Shown: piece by piece, positions 1-10,954 of the stretch
Layout of the letters: every line of letters starts with the position of its first letter
Position numbering within the stretch: the stretch's first letter is position 1
Source of the DNA: Fennellomyces sp. T-0311
Lineage: Eukaryota > Mucoromycota > Mucoromycetes > Mucorales > Lichtheimiaceae
Direction: 5' to 3'
Length of the DNA stretch: 64,000 nt
Assembly (NCBI GenBank): GCA_025266875.1
Contig: JALLLT010000029.1
Span: forward strand, 62,001-126,000
Position numbers and translations under genes: made by a program
Notes under the pieces: model-generated
Seen by the model: the letters and a program-made list of their open reading frames with translations, nothing else
Database searches by the model: none
Told to the model about the DNA's origin: nothing

Positions 1-1
1 A

Positions 2-130
2 AAGTCCGTCGCCCACCACGCAACCCATGTCAAGAACTTGACCATCCGCGCCTCTGCCCAGCACCAGCCGTCCAGCACCAACCCGTCGACCCTACCCATC
101 CCGCCGTCGGTGCTCAGCTCTCCGCTGCAC

Positions 131-169
<39 letters not shown>

Positions 170-472
170 AGTCCTTTGAGCAGCGCCCACAGCAACGACT
201 CGGACGAAGCGCAGGAGCACGACCACGACGGCAGCATTGTGGGGATCCTGCAGCGGTGCAAAGAGCTCGTGCACCTCGAGATGGTGTCGTGGATGGTGCA
301 GGATGTCCCAACGGTGGTGTGGCGTGGGATCGACGCTGTGGCAGTGCGTCGACGGCGAGCGGGACCGTGGGCAGGCAAGAAGAAGCTTCCGAGCAAGACG
401 CTGGCCTTGGATCTGGAAGAGCTGCAGGAAATCCGCAAGCAATTCGTCAACAGGACACTCCCCTTAGAGTAA
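2..472 (+). CDS. C-terminal part of an unidentified protein (cut by left edge)
   Basis: The frame is open to the left edge and ends at a TAA at 470-472, so this is the 3' end of a longer gene. It begins with KSVAHHATHVKNLTIRA, passes through a polyglutamine run of 11 residues and a Ser/Pro/Asp-rich linker, then a Leu-rich stretch (ILQRCKELVHLEMVSWM) and a basic tail. The xxLxxLxI spacing before the poly-Q and the Leu-rich piece after it would suit the end of a leucine-rich-repeat or F-box/LRR protein, a common class in Mucorales, but that is inference from a few residues. No catalytic motif is visible. Confidence 0.5.
134..166 (+). repeat. CAG/CAA trinucleotide repeat
   Basis: Nine CAG codons followed by CAA CAG encode 11 glutamines inside the partial gene at the left edge. 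Such tracts are prone to length variation between strains. Confidence 0.9.
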
Positions 473-701
473 ATAAGACATCTATACAACCGTGCATTGT
501 TCATCTTGGCCCCCACTCCACCAATCAACCGACCTATTTTTTATTCGTTTGCTCTCGCCCTCCCTATTCTACGTTCTTCATTCTGCTTCCTCACTTCCTT
601 TGCTCTACCACTTACATTCTTCCGTTGTTATTTGGCTGTAAAAAGCATTTATAATATATATATATATGTACACACGAAACACTAAAACACACGCAACACA
701 G

Positions 702-1289
702 TTACACCTTGTCCACCAGCTTGCGCTCCTGCGTGCGCTGCCGTAGTCGATCGACTTTGGACTCGATCTCCTCGACGGTGAATTTGGACTTGTCGAATTT
801 CCACTCGTACCAAGTGGCAATCTCGCCTGTGCGACCTTCCAAGCTCTTTAAAGCAACCATGCGGATGCTATTGCTTTTGGTCTTTTTCTTCATGGGCGGC
901 GAGGGGTATTTGGTGTTGTTGATGATGGATTCGTCGACGGGCAGCCCGAGCGCCAGTCTGATCCACTCATGTGACAAGTACTTTTCTTTCAATCGCTTGG
1001 TTTGGACCTGCATCCTGACTTTGGTGAGCGCTCGTGCAAATGTGGTCGTGACCGTCGGCGGCTCGTCCTCGGCTTGCTTGAGTTCGTTGGATGCCTTGAG
1101 TGCGGCTGTGGCGGCGGGAATCAGGTCGGATAGCGTGGTGGATGGGTATCGGGACAGCCGACGGTGGAGTTGATTGATATGCCGGGGCGTTGCGGGCTTT
1201 GTGGTGGAGGTGGTGGAGGTGTCATTCTGGGCGGATTCAGTGCACGGATGACAAGATGGCGGGGTGTACGGCACAACGCACGTTACCAT
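702..1289 (-). CDS. hypothetical basic protein, 195 aa, single exon
   Basis: An uninterrupted frame runs from ATG at 1289 to a stop at 702. The first 40 residues are rich in Thr, Ser, Pro and basic residues with almost no acidic ones. The rest is highly charged: a KEKYLSHEWIRLALGLPVDE segment, then a basic PMKKKTKSN patch, and a C-terminal helix rich in Glu, Lys and Arg (FTVEEIESKVDRLRQRTQER). I do not recognise the family. The composition would suit a mitochondrial or nucleic-acid-associated protein, which is only a guess. An A/T-rich stretch with a TATATATATATA run lies about 40 bp beyond its stop. Confidence 0.6.
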   Translation of the reverse strand: MVTCVVPYTPPSCHPCTESAQNDTSTTSTTKPATPRHINQLHRRLSRYPSTTLSDLIPAATAALKASNELKQAEDEPPTVTTTFARALTKVRMQVQTKRLKEKYLSHEWIRLALGLPVDESIINNTKYPSPPMKKKTKSNSIRMVALKSLEGRTGEIATWYEWKFDKSKFTVEEIESKVDRLRQRTQERKLVDKV

Positions 1290-1805
1290 GGCGAAGGAAG
1301 GGAGAGTGTCGCTTTGGAAAATGGGAATGAGAAAAAGAACAACAAAAAAAAAGTTTTTTTAGTTTCGAATAAAAGAAAGGAGGAGCAAAGCGGAAAGACA
1401 AAGCGCATACTGGTTGTGCAACACCCTGCCACACACACACACTTGCCAGCCATTGTTGGCCCGATCATCCCACTTGGCGTTTAATACTTTATCCATTCAT
1501 ATAAAGCGCATGAGCATCCTTCCGCCGAAAAAAAAAGCTTACGTTTTTTTTTCTTATTAATTATTAATACAACATGGCTCTGGTTTGGCTCTGGTTCGGG
1601 CGGCGGCAACGGGGAGGGAAAAAGAAGCTTAATGGGAGCGACAATAGGCTTTAGGTTGCGCGCGCCAAAAGCATGATCATCTGCAAGGGCGAGGTGAGAG
1701 TGGAGGATCCCCTTTCTCACATGGGCATTGCCGCCCTTTTGGCTTGTCATACACGACAAGGAATTCCGGATGGCTCCGTGAATTGTGAGCGAATTTTATA
1801 TTTTC

Positions 1806-1838
1806 CTCTTTTTCTCTTTCTCTCTCTCTCTCTCTTGG
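1806..1838 (+). promoter_or_regulatory. pyrimidine (CT) tract upstream of the ubiquitin protease start
   Basis: An almost pure C/T tract (TTTCTCTTTCTCTCTCTCTC) ends about 50 bp before the ATG at 1889. Pyrimidine-rich tracts just upstream of the start are common in fungal core promoters. No TATA box is obvious. Confidence 0.4.
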
Positions 1839-1888
1839 TTGCTTTCCACACTCCAAAAAAAAAATACATAAAATATAAAAAATTGGGC

Positions 1889-4182
1889 ATGGCGTCGTCG
1901 TCTTCCAACTACAGCTATCCCGCTCTGGCAGCCATTACGGGAATCGCACTCGCTGCATCCGGTTATGCATTGACTTCCTCCACCAGCACCGATACAAGAC
2001 GCCGGCGGAGACGAATAAAGAGCAGAATCTTGAAAGGTCATTGTTCATCAGCGAGACATCCACCGACAACTCACCATTACAAAACAGAGCGGGATGGAAG
2101 ATACATTATGGGCCTGGCCAACACTGGCAACTCGTGCTTTATTAATTCCGTGCTTCAAGTATAATGATGCGTTCTTTTTTTTGGATCGAACAGAAAACTA
2201 ATGTTGAACACTTGTTGTGCGTTCAAATAGGCTTTGGCCACGGTGACCTCGCTGCGGTCTTATCTGGTACATATATATAAAAAAAAAAGTGGTTTGCGAA
2301 AAGACAGAGAGGGCTGAATAGAGTAATCGTTTTGGAATCATTCATCAGGCCGAGCGCGTTGATGAACGGGGAGATGAGATTGAACGTATCGAGCTGACCA
2401 GAAACGAATATGTCCTCGAATCCGTCGCCTATGCCTTGTACACAACCATCGAGAGCAAGTTTTCGGGATGGAAAAGTTTGTTTTGCTTTTACTAACCTGC
2501 GAACACAGTGTTGAACAGGCCACTGGCTAAGCCCCGGTCCATGGCGCCGACTGACATTATTCATGCTCTGGAGCGGAAGACGAATGGGAAAATCAATCGT
2601 GAGCAGCAGGTAATGTTTGTTGTTTGCAACCAGGAGAAAAGAACAATGAACCCAACTGTTTTTTTCTTCTTTATTACCACAGGACGCACAGGAGCTGTTT
2701 CAGATCATCTCGCACGCTCTGACATCCGAGGAAGACGTTCAGTATCGAAGTGATCCGTCGTCTCTGCTGGATGCAGGTGCTGTCCGCAAAATGGCCATCG
2801 ATAATGTAATACTAGAAAAAAAAGAGGGGGTGGCGGTCAGTGCGAAACTTACTTTTTTTTTGTTGCTAGGATCCGTCGTTGGATCACCTGGAAACCGCTT
2901 CCGTATCCTCCATGGGAACGACAGGTTCGCTCTGGAGTTGCTTCTCCGTATCCACCGCTGGCGGCTATCTGCGATCAAGACCTCGTCGTCCCAGAAGCCC
3001 GTTCACCGGATTAACGGCCACCAAAATAAGTTGCATGAAGTGCGGCTACACAGTAAGTTGTGGACCCCGTGAACCCTTGTGTTATGAACGTGCTCACAAC
3101 TGGTATCCTCTCCTCCAGGCACCGATCCGCCACAGCACATTCGATAATATATCGCTGACGATTCCCCACACGGTAAGAACCAACCTGCGCATTTCAAACC
3201 ATGAACGCTTAAACATTTTTCGCCATCATCCAGTTGAGCTGCACACTGCAGAGCTGTATTGACACATATACCAAAGTCGATGTGCTGACCGACTTTCGAT
3301 GCCGAAAGTGCATGCTGATAGCGACGCTGGACTCGCTGATGGACGAGTTTGTCAAGGCATCACATCCCGGCGCCATGTCCGACGAAGACAAGCAGGAACT
3401 CAAAGGCAAGATCCAAATCATCAAGGACGCCATCAAGTACAACGTGGAAGCCCCACTGGTAACATTGGAACAAAGCAAGAAATCAATGACGTGCATGTGT
3501 TGTAACGTTCTTTGTGTTTTAGCCGGGAATTCCGTTAGTGATGCCACGGGCCACCTCCTGCACAACCAAGCAGACCATGTTTGCCAACCCACCCAAATCG
3601 CTGTGTCTGCATCTGTCGCGATCCATGTATCATCCATCCGGCATTGTCCAAAAGAACCACTGCAGCGTCAAGTTCCCGGAGTACCTCGACTTGGCCCCCT
3701 ACACCACCAACGGCTTCCTCAACACGAGCGATCCTGCTGCCTCCCTGAGCACCCCGCCCGTCACCAGCGTGGCCCAGTCCCGCATCAGTCGGACCAGTCT
3801 CGTCTACCTGCGCAACATGGCCGCCGGCCATCGCTTTGTGCACGGACGCGACGGACTCAATGTGGCGCTGGTCAACAAGGACGATGATCTGGTTCACAAC
3901 GCACTGCCTTCCATGAGCGTGCCGTCGGTTCGCACCATCCCCTACCGACTCAACGCAGTGATTGTCCATTACGGTGGCCATGAGTCCGGTCATTTTATCA
4001 CCTACAGACGCAAAAAGCTACCCACCGGCCAGGACGTGCGTCGACCCCCCGGTCACGAAGATCCAGAACCCAAAAAACCATCTACATTCTGGCGATGCAG
4101 CGACGAAGTCATAGAAGAAGTAGACCTCGAGACGGTGCTGCAAAGCGAAGCATACATGCTGTTTTATGAGCGAGACGTATAA
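1889..4182 (+). CDS. ubiquitin carboxyl-terminal hydrolase (USP), membrane-anchored
   Basis: A cysteine-protease deubiquitinase of the USP/UBP family, about 585 aa from nine exons: 1889-2158, 2231-2266, 2349-2454, 2509-2609, 2683-2805, 2870-3052, 3119-3172, 3234-3458, 3523-4182. Every join keeps frame. The Cys box GLANTGNSCFINSVLQ ends exon 1, QQDAQELFQ spans exons 4-5, two CxxC pairs (CMKCG, CRKC) form the zinc-ribbon insertion, and the His box GGHESGHFITY lies near the C-terminus. Residues 9-27 are hydrophobic (ALAAITGIALAASGYAL) and followed by six arginines, which predicts an N-terminal signal anchor as in yeast Ubp1 or animal USP30. The catalytic domain would then face the cytosol at the ER or mitochondrial outer membrane. 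The fourth exon is joined by a GC-AG intron (2455-2508). Confidence 0.93.
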
Positions 4183-4240
4183 AGCCAAAACAAACTCGCC
4201 ATGTGTTTTTATAATAAAAGAAGGAAAAAAAGAACCCAAC

Positions 4241-5243
4241 TTAGGCAATGTTGGCCAAGTAATCTCGCACTTCATTCAGGCTCAATTTCCGGAACAATGG
4301 CATCGTCTTGCGCTCTCCGCCGTATACGCCTACTGTGCTTTCACCAATGATGCCAATCTCCACGCTGTTTTCCGTCATTTGTCCCTCAAAGCCTTCCTTG
4401 AGCTACCCCACCGCATGGTTAATTTCATGGCCTGCATCGTCCGCCTGTCAGAACTTACCGTGAGGATGGCGGTGTGGACGGCATCCTCGAGCTCCATCTC
4501 CTCGTTGTATCTATGCAACCAATCAGCACTTGCACGTGTCTCCATTTGAACCGACGCAAACAACTCACCGCTTCTCCAAAAAGGTCTTTGCATTGATCAT
4601 GTTCTTTCCGATGGCGCTGGCCTTCCATGCCCAGTACGAGCCCGAAGGATCTACCTGATATAATGCGGGGCCCGACACTTCATCATGACCGATGATCAAG
4701 AGCGACACACCAAACGGACGGACACCACTAAGAACAACCATCAATGTATCAGCTTCTATGCACCCAATGTGGAAAACGCGGCATCAAAAAAAAACCAACC
4801 CGCTCTGGGTATATTCTTGCATCACACTTGCAACCTCTTGAACGAGAATACGTGTAGGCGGTTCTTCCATGTACACCCGCTTGTATTGCTGTGCCGCCTT
4901 GCGTGCCTTGCTGACCAACACACGGAAATCAGGGCCCATGCCCGAATACACCATGCCAATGTTGGAGCAAATCATGGCAACCTTTTCCAAAGTCGAATCG
5001 TCTACCAGATTCGAAGCCGATTTCTTTTCCGTCGCAATAACAACGCCATTCGTGGCTTTATGCAATATACATTTATACGTAAGCTTTTTTATATCCGTTC
5101 GTTCAGATTCACAACACCTCTCGGTTACCTTTGATGCCGACGCTGGTCACGCCCTGAGAAACGGCATTGAATGCGTATTCAATCTGAACAAGTTTGCCCG
5201 AAGGTGAGAAAGTCGTCAGTGAGAAACTGTATCGATCGGCCAT
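4241..5243 (-). CDS. PRE8: 20S proteasome subunit alpha-2
   Basis: Alpha-type subunit 2 (PSMA2/Pre8) of the 20S core. Exons on the minus strand are 5243-5129, 5055-4800, 4727-4569, 4510-4459 and 4402-4241, total 247 aa, normal for the family. The N-terminus [18 protein letters not shown] followed by [10 protein letters not shown] is the alpha signature. [17 protein letters not shown] and [18 protein letters not shown] follow, and the protein ends [10 protein letters not shown]. As an alpha subunit it is structural, forming part of the outer heptameric ring, and has no catalytic threonine. It is convergent with the ubiquitin protease, with only about 60 bp between the two stop codons. Confidence 0.96.
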
Positions 5244-8200
5244 GTCAATGAAAGAAAAAGATAAAGATATTACGTGTATGGACACGCGGCCAAAGTCTCT
5301 AACGAGGCGTCACCCAAGGAACTCCGCTCGCCATGTATTTCTACAACAGCAGCATTATTTTCGTGCATTGGACTTGCGACCGTGCAGATCGGATCAAACG
5401 AACGTTGACTTGAGAAATAGGACCCAGCAATAAAAAAAGCGCTTTTAGTGGCATATATAACAGACGGAATGACAAGTCTTTTCCAGGCTTATGCGTTTAA
5501 CAAGAAAGGCACGGACTGCTTTGAGGAACAACCCAAACTCAACACTGCCTTGCCAAATGCTTGGATGCACTCCACATGGCTATGCAGCGACGTCTCCTTT
5601 CGTTTTCCTCTCGATATACAGCGCCCGTAGAGTGCGGAGGCGGCTCACAAGCAGCACTTCCTCTGATACCCAACAAAGGTCCAGGTTTTCTCAGAGGCGA
5701 TGGCATGCCCCATGGAAACCCATCTTTCGAGTACGTTGCAGAATAGAGTTCCCCTTGCGCACGCTGATAACCTCGCAAGCGCCAGCTCAGCTGATTCACC
5801 TCCGGCGAGATTTCTGTAGGCGTTCCTGTTTCAAAGTGGTCAACGCCTGCCAGTTTCAAGATCAAATTGAGGCATGGAGCGCAAGGGTGGTGAATGTAAG
5901 AATCGAGCGCTTCTTGACGTTGGGCCGGCATGACAGAGCTTCGCAAAGCCGACCCTTTTTTTTGCTTCTCCGCCCAGATCTCCTATTGCAACACTTCACG
6001 ACTTTTGGTCCAAACGTACCTGTAGAGATGTCACGCAACCGACCGATCATCCAATACCCGCTTCCTTGGGTCCATCGTATTGGATAGATAATGTCACCCA
6101 GGTTATTGCATTTCCAATAACATGTGCTCGTGGCAACTGTCGACGAAAAAGATGCGGCGAGTGACGAACAAAAAGAAAGCTGTACATGCTCTCATCCTAA
6201 AGTCCGTTGACTTTCTCGCACAGGTGGATATACGTAGATTGGTCGTCCGGGTCAATGATGCGTCACAAGTCCATTGCGGAATCCTTGGAATGAACCTGGT
6301 GAGGCTATTCCCCACGCCATCGATCGATAGCTTCGTTAGGCCCTGTGAGATGGTCTTGCAGTCCTTTGTAAAGACAGCCTGCAACCCATCGTATTGAGCT
6401 GATGTCCATTTTAGTTTACTATTTTAGTCAAACTTTATGCAAAATGGAAATGGTTCCCCGTCCCGAGTGTCCACATGGTCTTTTCATACGGTTTTGAATT
6501 CACCGAATGGGAGTGATACGACTTTAGATGTTCAATATGTGCGGATACGGCTGGCGCAACCCAATAACGGTCGTTATCCATGGGAGCGGCGTATTTTGTA
6601 TATACTATCGTCAAGATACTGCGCACTCTAGTTGCGCCAGCCGTGAAACGCAACCAGAAACATTAGCCAAGGATGTTCAAGTTGAGACGACTCATAATGT
6701 TGCACAGAATGTGGTACCAGCATTTGGAAATAAGATCGTTACCATTGTTATGTTTCGCTGTCAAAAATATGTTATTTCGATCAGTAGCGGCATTAAAGTA
6801 CAGTCGTGTCCATGAGAACCTCGTTTGAGCAGCCTTGGCGATCCATCGTTGCTATTTCGCTTTTACTGCCATGGCTACTTTATGTTCCTGTTGAAAAAAT
6901 GAACGTTTGTAACCAGCTAAACAAGGCCTAGTGAAAATGTTCCTAATTGGAATCCACGTTCCTACTTGTAATACCATTGGATAACAAGCTGCAGTACAAC
7001 TATCCGCAATTACACAGACAATCACCATCGTTACGAATAGATCGACTCTGTCACCAAGTTCCCGTACGATATGATCTTGTTAGCCATCTTGATATCAGCG
7101 ATTCATGCGCCTGTACGACGATCTTTCGCGCCTAGCACACAATATTCTTGGAATGGTCAATTCCTTGAAAAGAGCTCAAGTTCAAGTAATCCCACCCTAT
7201 TCCAAGACTAGTGATAACTCAAACATATTAGCTGGCGATACAAGATCATTCTTCAATATCACTCTCGCACCAATGACAAAACGCAGTAGACTCTCATCGA
7301 CAGTAGATTAGATAGGTACCCAGAAGATTGTAATGGACGCAGTGGTCTTGATTGGCAGTGTTACCGATATAAGTACCATGAAAAGGCCGTCCGGACCATA
7401 GTAGTGACCCGCTGGAAACAAACCATATTGGAACAAAAGTAGAATAAGAGAGCCAAGAAAGTTGGGCTAAAGCTTTCCAACACGCCAAACTTCACATTCT
7501 TCGCCTGTATGTATTGAATCATATGTTTTACACGCTTCACCGCAAATCGTGTACGTACACAACGGTAATATTGTCTTCCAACACCCAACATGAAGTTGAT
7601 TGACGCTGACGGTTATCCTCCACTACGCAGTCCAGGACTGGCTCTGATCGATACACTTGAATTCCTCTAAATAGTAGATGATATCGATATTCGGGAGAGC
7701 CCGTTTCAATAAATGTTGGGAAAACACATCCGTCATGGATGATATAACCATCACTATATAAAAGCATGAAAGCTCATAGATATAATAATACAATGATCAA
7801 TATCCTGCGTACTAGGACGTGTATCAAGAATCTAGAGTGGCATGATGTGAATCCAATATCGTACGAATCCGGATCGCCTACCTCTCACGATTGCTTCGAA
7901 GCAATTGCGAAGCTTCAATGGATTACGTGTTTCCGTGTCGTGGGAATGAACGAACCTTTCCTTCGAATCCACCTCTGCCGTTACCAAAAGCATAACTTAA
8001 AAGATTCCTTTTTTCCACCTAGCGGTCTTTTGGAGCAAATGGCTGACATGTTCTTGATGAATAGCGTTCATGATTCGCATTTTGAAGGCGCAAGACGAGA
8101 TCTCCATGGTTCTTTAGAACTCTCCTGCGAATGGGTGAACTTGGTGATGGATTACACGCTTGCACAATCATTACCCGTTACTAGCCGAATCTTTCCTATA

Positions 8201-9261
8201 TATGTATAACGAGGGAGATCCTTATAACGAAAAACTAGTAGAACGCTGTAACTTTTTTTTTATCAGTACATACTACGTACAGATTTATTAGGAAACCACA
8301 TAAAAGATCTGATCGTGTGAACTATGTACTCTCCATTGTTTTGCAGTAATGTGGTCATGCCATGCACGCTGTTTGTTCCGGGTTCTTGTCTCCTCTTCTT
8401 TTTGCCGGTGGCAAATGAATATAATCTCGGTGATTGGACAGTTCAAAAAAAAATTTGTTCTAGGCATTGCATACATTCACCTTGCAACGCGAATTAAGGC
8501 ATTCAAGGATATGATGAAGGTTCCGTCGATGAGATAGAAACAGGTTATCTTTTTTTTTTTTTCGCACGCTCACATCATCGGCCGACACTTTTTTTTCATT
8601 ATTTCCCCACATATTTGTTTATCACTTATCGATCAACATCACCTTACTGTAATGCAAAGCTGCTTTTAGACATCACTACGTTCAGTAATAGCAATTGACA
8701 TGTGCTCGTTTTTTTTTGCCAATACAGTACTGTCTACAAAGAATCTAGCCAAATTGAAATTCACATCACGCTAAAGGATAATATCTAATCGCGAATCGTT
8801 GGGGAAGATCCAACCTTTTCATTCCATGTAAAACTTGCTATAGTTACCACGTGGATATACCTTCATAAACAAACAATCACAGTACCATTTGTTATTCTTG
8901 TACCAATAAAACATATGTGATTTACAATCGAGAAGCATATGTAACACGAAAAACACGATGCGCGTGGTTACCCCGGACAGTATCGGCAGTGCTGTCAGGA
9001 ACGCAGATTACAACAAGAATTTTTTTCCCAGCGAACTCAGAGTCTAAAAATGCTGACATGAAGCATGAACAGGCGAATTTATTTACCGCAAACAGATTAG
9101 AAAGAAAGAAAAAATTGCATATGTATCAAAAAGCATAAAGAACATTTTTTTAATCGGAAGGTATGTATAACGGCAAGCAAAGAGCTTAGTGGAGTAGGTT
9201 TAAACAAGCCAAGTCTATAAAACAAAGCGGGAAATAAAAACACAAGTAGGCTATCTATTGT
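5244..9261. other. 4 kb gene-poor stretch with possible decayed exons
   Basis: No confidently recognisable gene. Minus-strand segments read like protein: about 6415-6300 (LTKLSIDGVGNSLTRFIPRI), 6095-6010 (GDIIYPIRWTQGSGYWMIGR, followed by a GTACGT donor) and 5946-5539 (AGVDHFETGTPTEISPEVNQ and onward). Further minus segments lie at 7767-7537 (YRYHLLFRGIQVYRSEPVLD) and about 7540-7470 (VKHMIQYIQAKNVKFGVLES). A 147-codon plus-strand frame lies at 7766-8209. I could not link these into one model or assign a family. They may be one or two rapidly evolving genes or relics. 8210-9261 is A/T-rich with nothing clear. Confidence 0.3.
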
Positions 9262-10355
9262 CTATGCTGCAAGCTTTCGTCGGGCGATACGCAGTAATAA
9301 GGCATATGCGACAACAGTATAGTTAGTGAAAACATCCTTCATCATGAACAGCAATGCTTGCGAGAGGACAGCCTTGAAAATTTGAGTGCTCATACCCTAT
9401 TTGCAAGTTACCACATTAGATAAGAGCTAACGAGACAAATGATTTCACGTAAGCGGAAACAAATTTTACCTTGTACCAGCCAAAGAAGCCCTCTGTCTTG
9501 AGCACGCGTGCCAACACATCGCCCGCACCCTTATAAGGGTCCACCTTATCCTGAATATCCTTCGACGGCTTCCACTGCAGACGGACCTTGGCCATGATAT
9601 AGGGGTAGGTGATGATGGTAGCAAGTGTCTTGCTGAGCGCACCGACGAGGAAAGCAACACCGGGTGTCATTTTCTTTTCAAGGACTGTGAGGACGAACTC
9701 CTTCATCTTTTCGAAACTGCCGTAGGTGATGGCTGGGTTGACGCACAAAATCAAAGAGGGCCGGATACCCTTCCACAGGCCAGCAACACCCTCCTCGGCC
9801 AAAATTGTTGCACAGGTGCCAAACACACCTTGACGCTCGTTGGGGGGCAACGTCTGTTGGCGGGTAGTAACTACGGCAACGGGGGTCGTCACGAGCGTCG
9901 TCAGCGCACCCGCTGCTGCACCGAGAATAAGTTCAAGCGCGGCAGACAAGGTTCCACCGGCAGGGTTGTAGTGTTTGTTGTAAAAGTTGCGGATCAACGA
10001 GTAGCAGTAAAAGTACGTAAAGTTGGTGGATGCAGTTCCAATCAATGAACTGCCCAAACCAGCGTACAAACCCGCCAAACCTTCCTTGGCCATGATCTGC
10101 GTAATGCCATCGAGTGCCGACGTATAGTGTTCCTGATCCTTATCGTCAATGTTGTCGTGCTTTGCTTGGACCTGGATACGGGTTTTGATACTAGTCTTTT
10201 ATGTTACCAAAAAAAATCATGCTGTATAAGAAAAAGACGAAAAGCAAACTCACATATCGAGAGGATAAACCAGAGTCAGGGCGAACATGGCGCCAGCTGA
10301 TCCAGCTACGGCATGACCGAAAGGTGGTAGTGTTTCTTTTGATATGACAGCCATG
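9262..10355 (-). CDS. ANT1: mitochondrial-carrier-family protein, peroxisomal adenine nucleotide carrier type
   Basis: A six-helix solute carrier resembling peroxisomal ATP/AMP carriers (yeast Ant1, human PMP34/SLC25A17), which supply ATP to the peroxisome lumen. Exons: 10355-10254, 10190-9470 and 9396-9262, the last ending RIARRKLAA. The first carrier signature spans the first intron (YPLDI|IKTRIQVQ). Repeats two and three carry TTPVAVVTTRQQ and TYPYIMAKVRLQW. EGLAGLYAGLGSSLI and EEGVAGLWKGIRPSLIL are the matching loop motifs. The start is uncertain: ATG 10355 reads MAVISKETLPPF and then leaves the carrier frame by one base at a run of four T near 10320-10323, while the carrier frame itself has no upstream ATG. 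This is either an unseen 5' exon or a one-base insertion. Confidence 0.85.
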
Positions 10356-10954
10356 CTAAAGGTCTACACACAACAAAAAAGGGGGGAGTAAAGCAAGGTA
10401 AGTTGAAAATGCTGACTCAAGGCCTTTTTATTCCGGCCACCGCGTGTGACAGCCCATTTGCTGTTTCTGGCTGACTGAGCCAGAAAAAGGTGAGCGGGGT
10501 AAACTTCGGCTTGTGAGAAAGACGCATGCCATAAGCAAGAAAAAAGGGCGTTAAAACTATCACCGATCCCCAATGACGACACTTTTTTTTCTTTCTTTCC
10601 TTTCTGCAGTTCATGATCTCGCAATGGCCTACAACACTTGGGACCAATGATCACAGTGTCAAAGTTATGCATCGAGGCCTCAGTTCTCAACGCTCATCTA
10701 AGTCGAGATTATGTCAATCTCGGTTGTATATAGCGATAGTTTTATCGAGGAGAAAGAAGTGCATCCTATGTGTTTGGTCACCGACGCATCTATATATTTC
10801 TTTTGAAGAAAAAAAGTGGAACGAAAAAGGGAAAGGGCTTCTGGAAAGTATATGATCACAGCATTTAATCTGGATCACAGGGCGCATGCAGAGTCATGCA
10901 TTGGTTTTTCCGCAGAAAACGGAAATCAAGCACCTTTCTTTCTCTTTCATTCAA
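10356..10954. other. divergent intergenic region between carrier and CotH gene
   Basis: About 600 bp shared as the 5' flank of two divergently transcribed genes. It holds short T and A runs and no convincing coding frame. Nothing else is seen. Confidence 0.5.
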
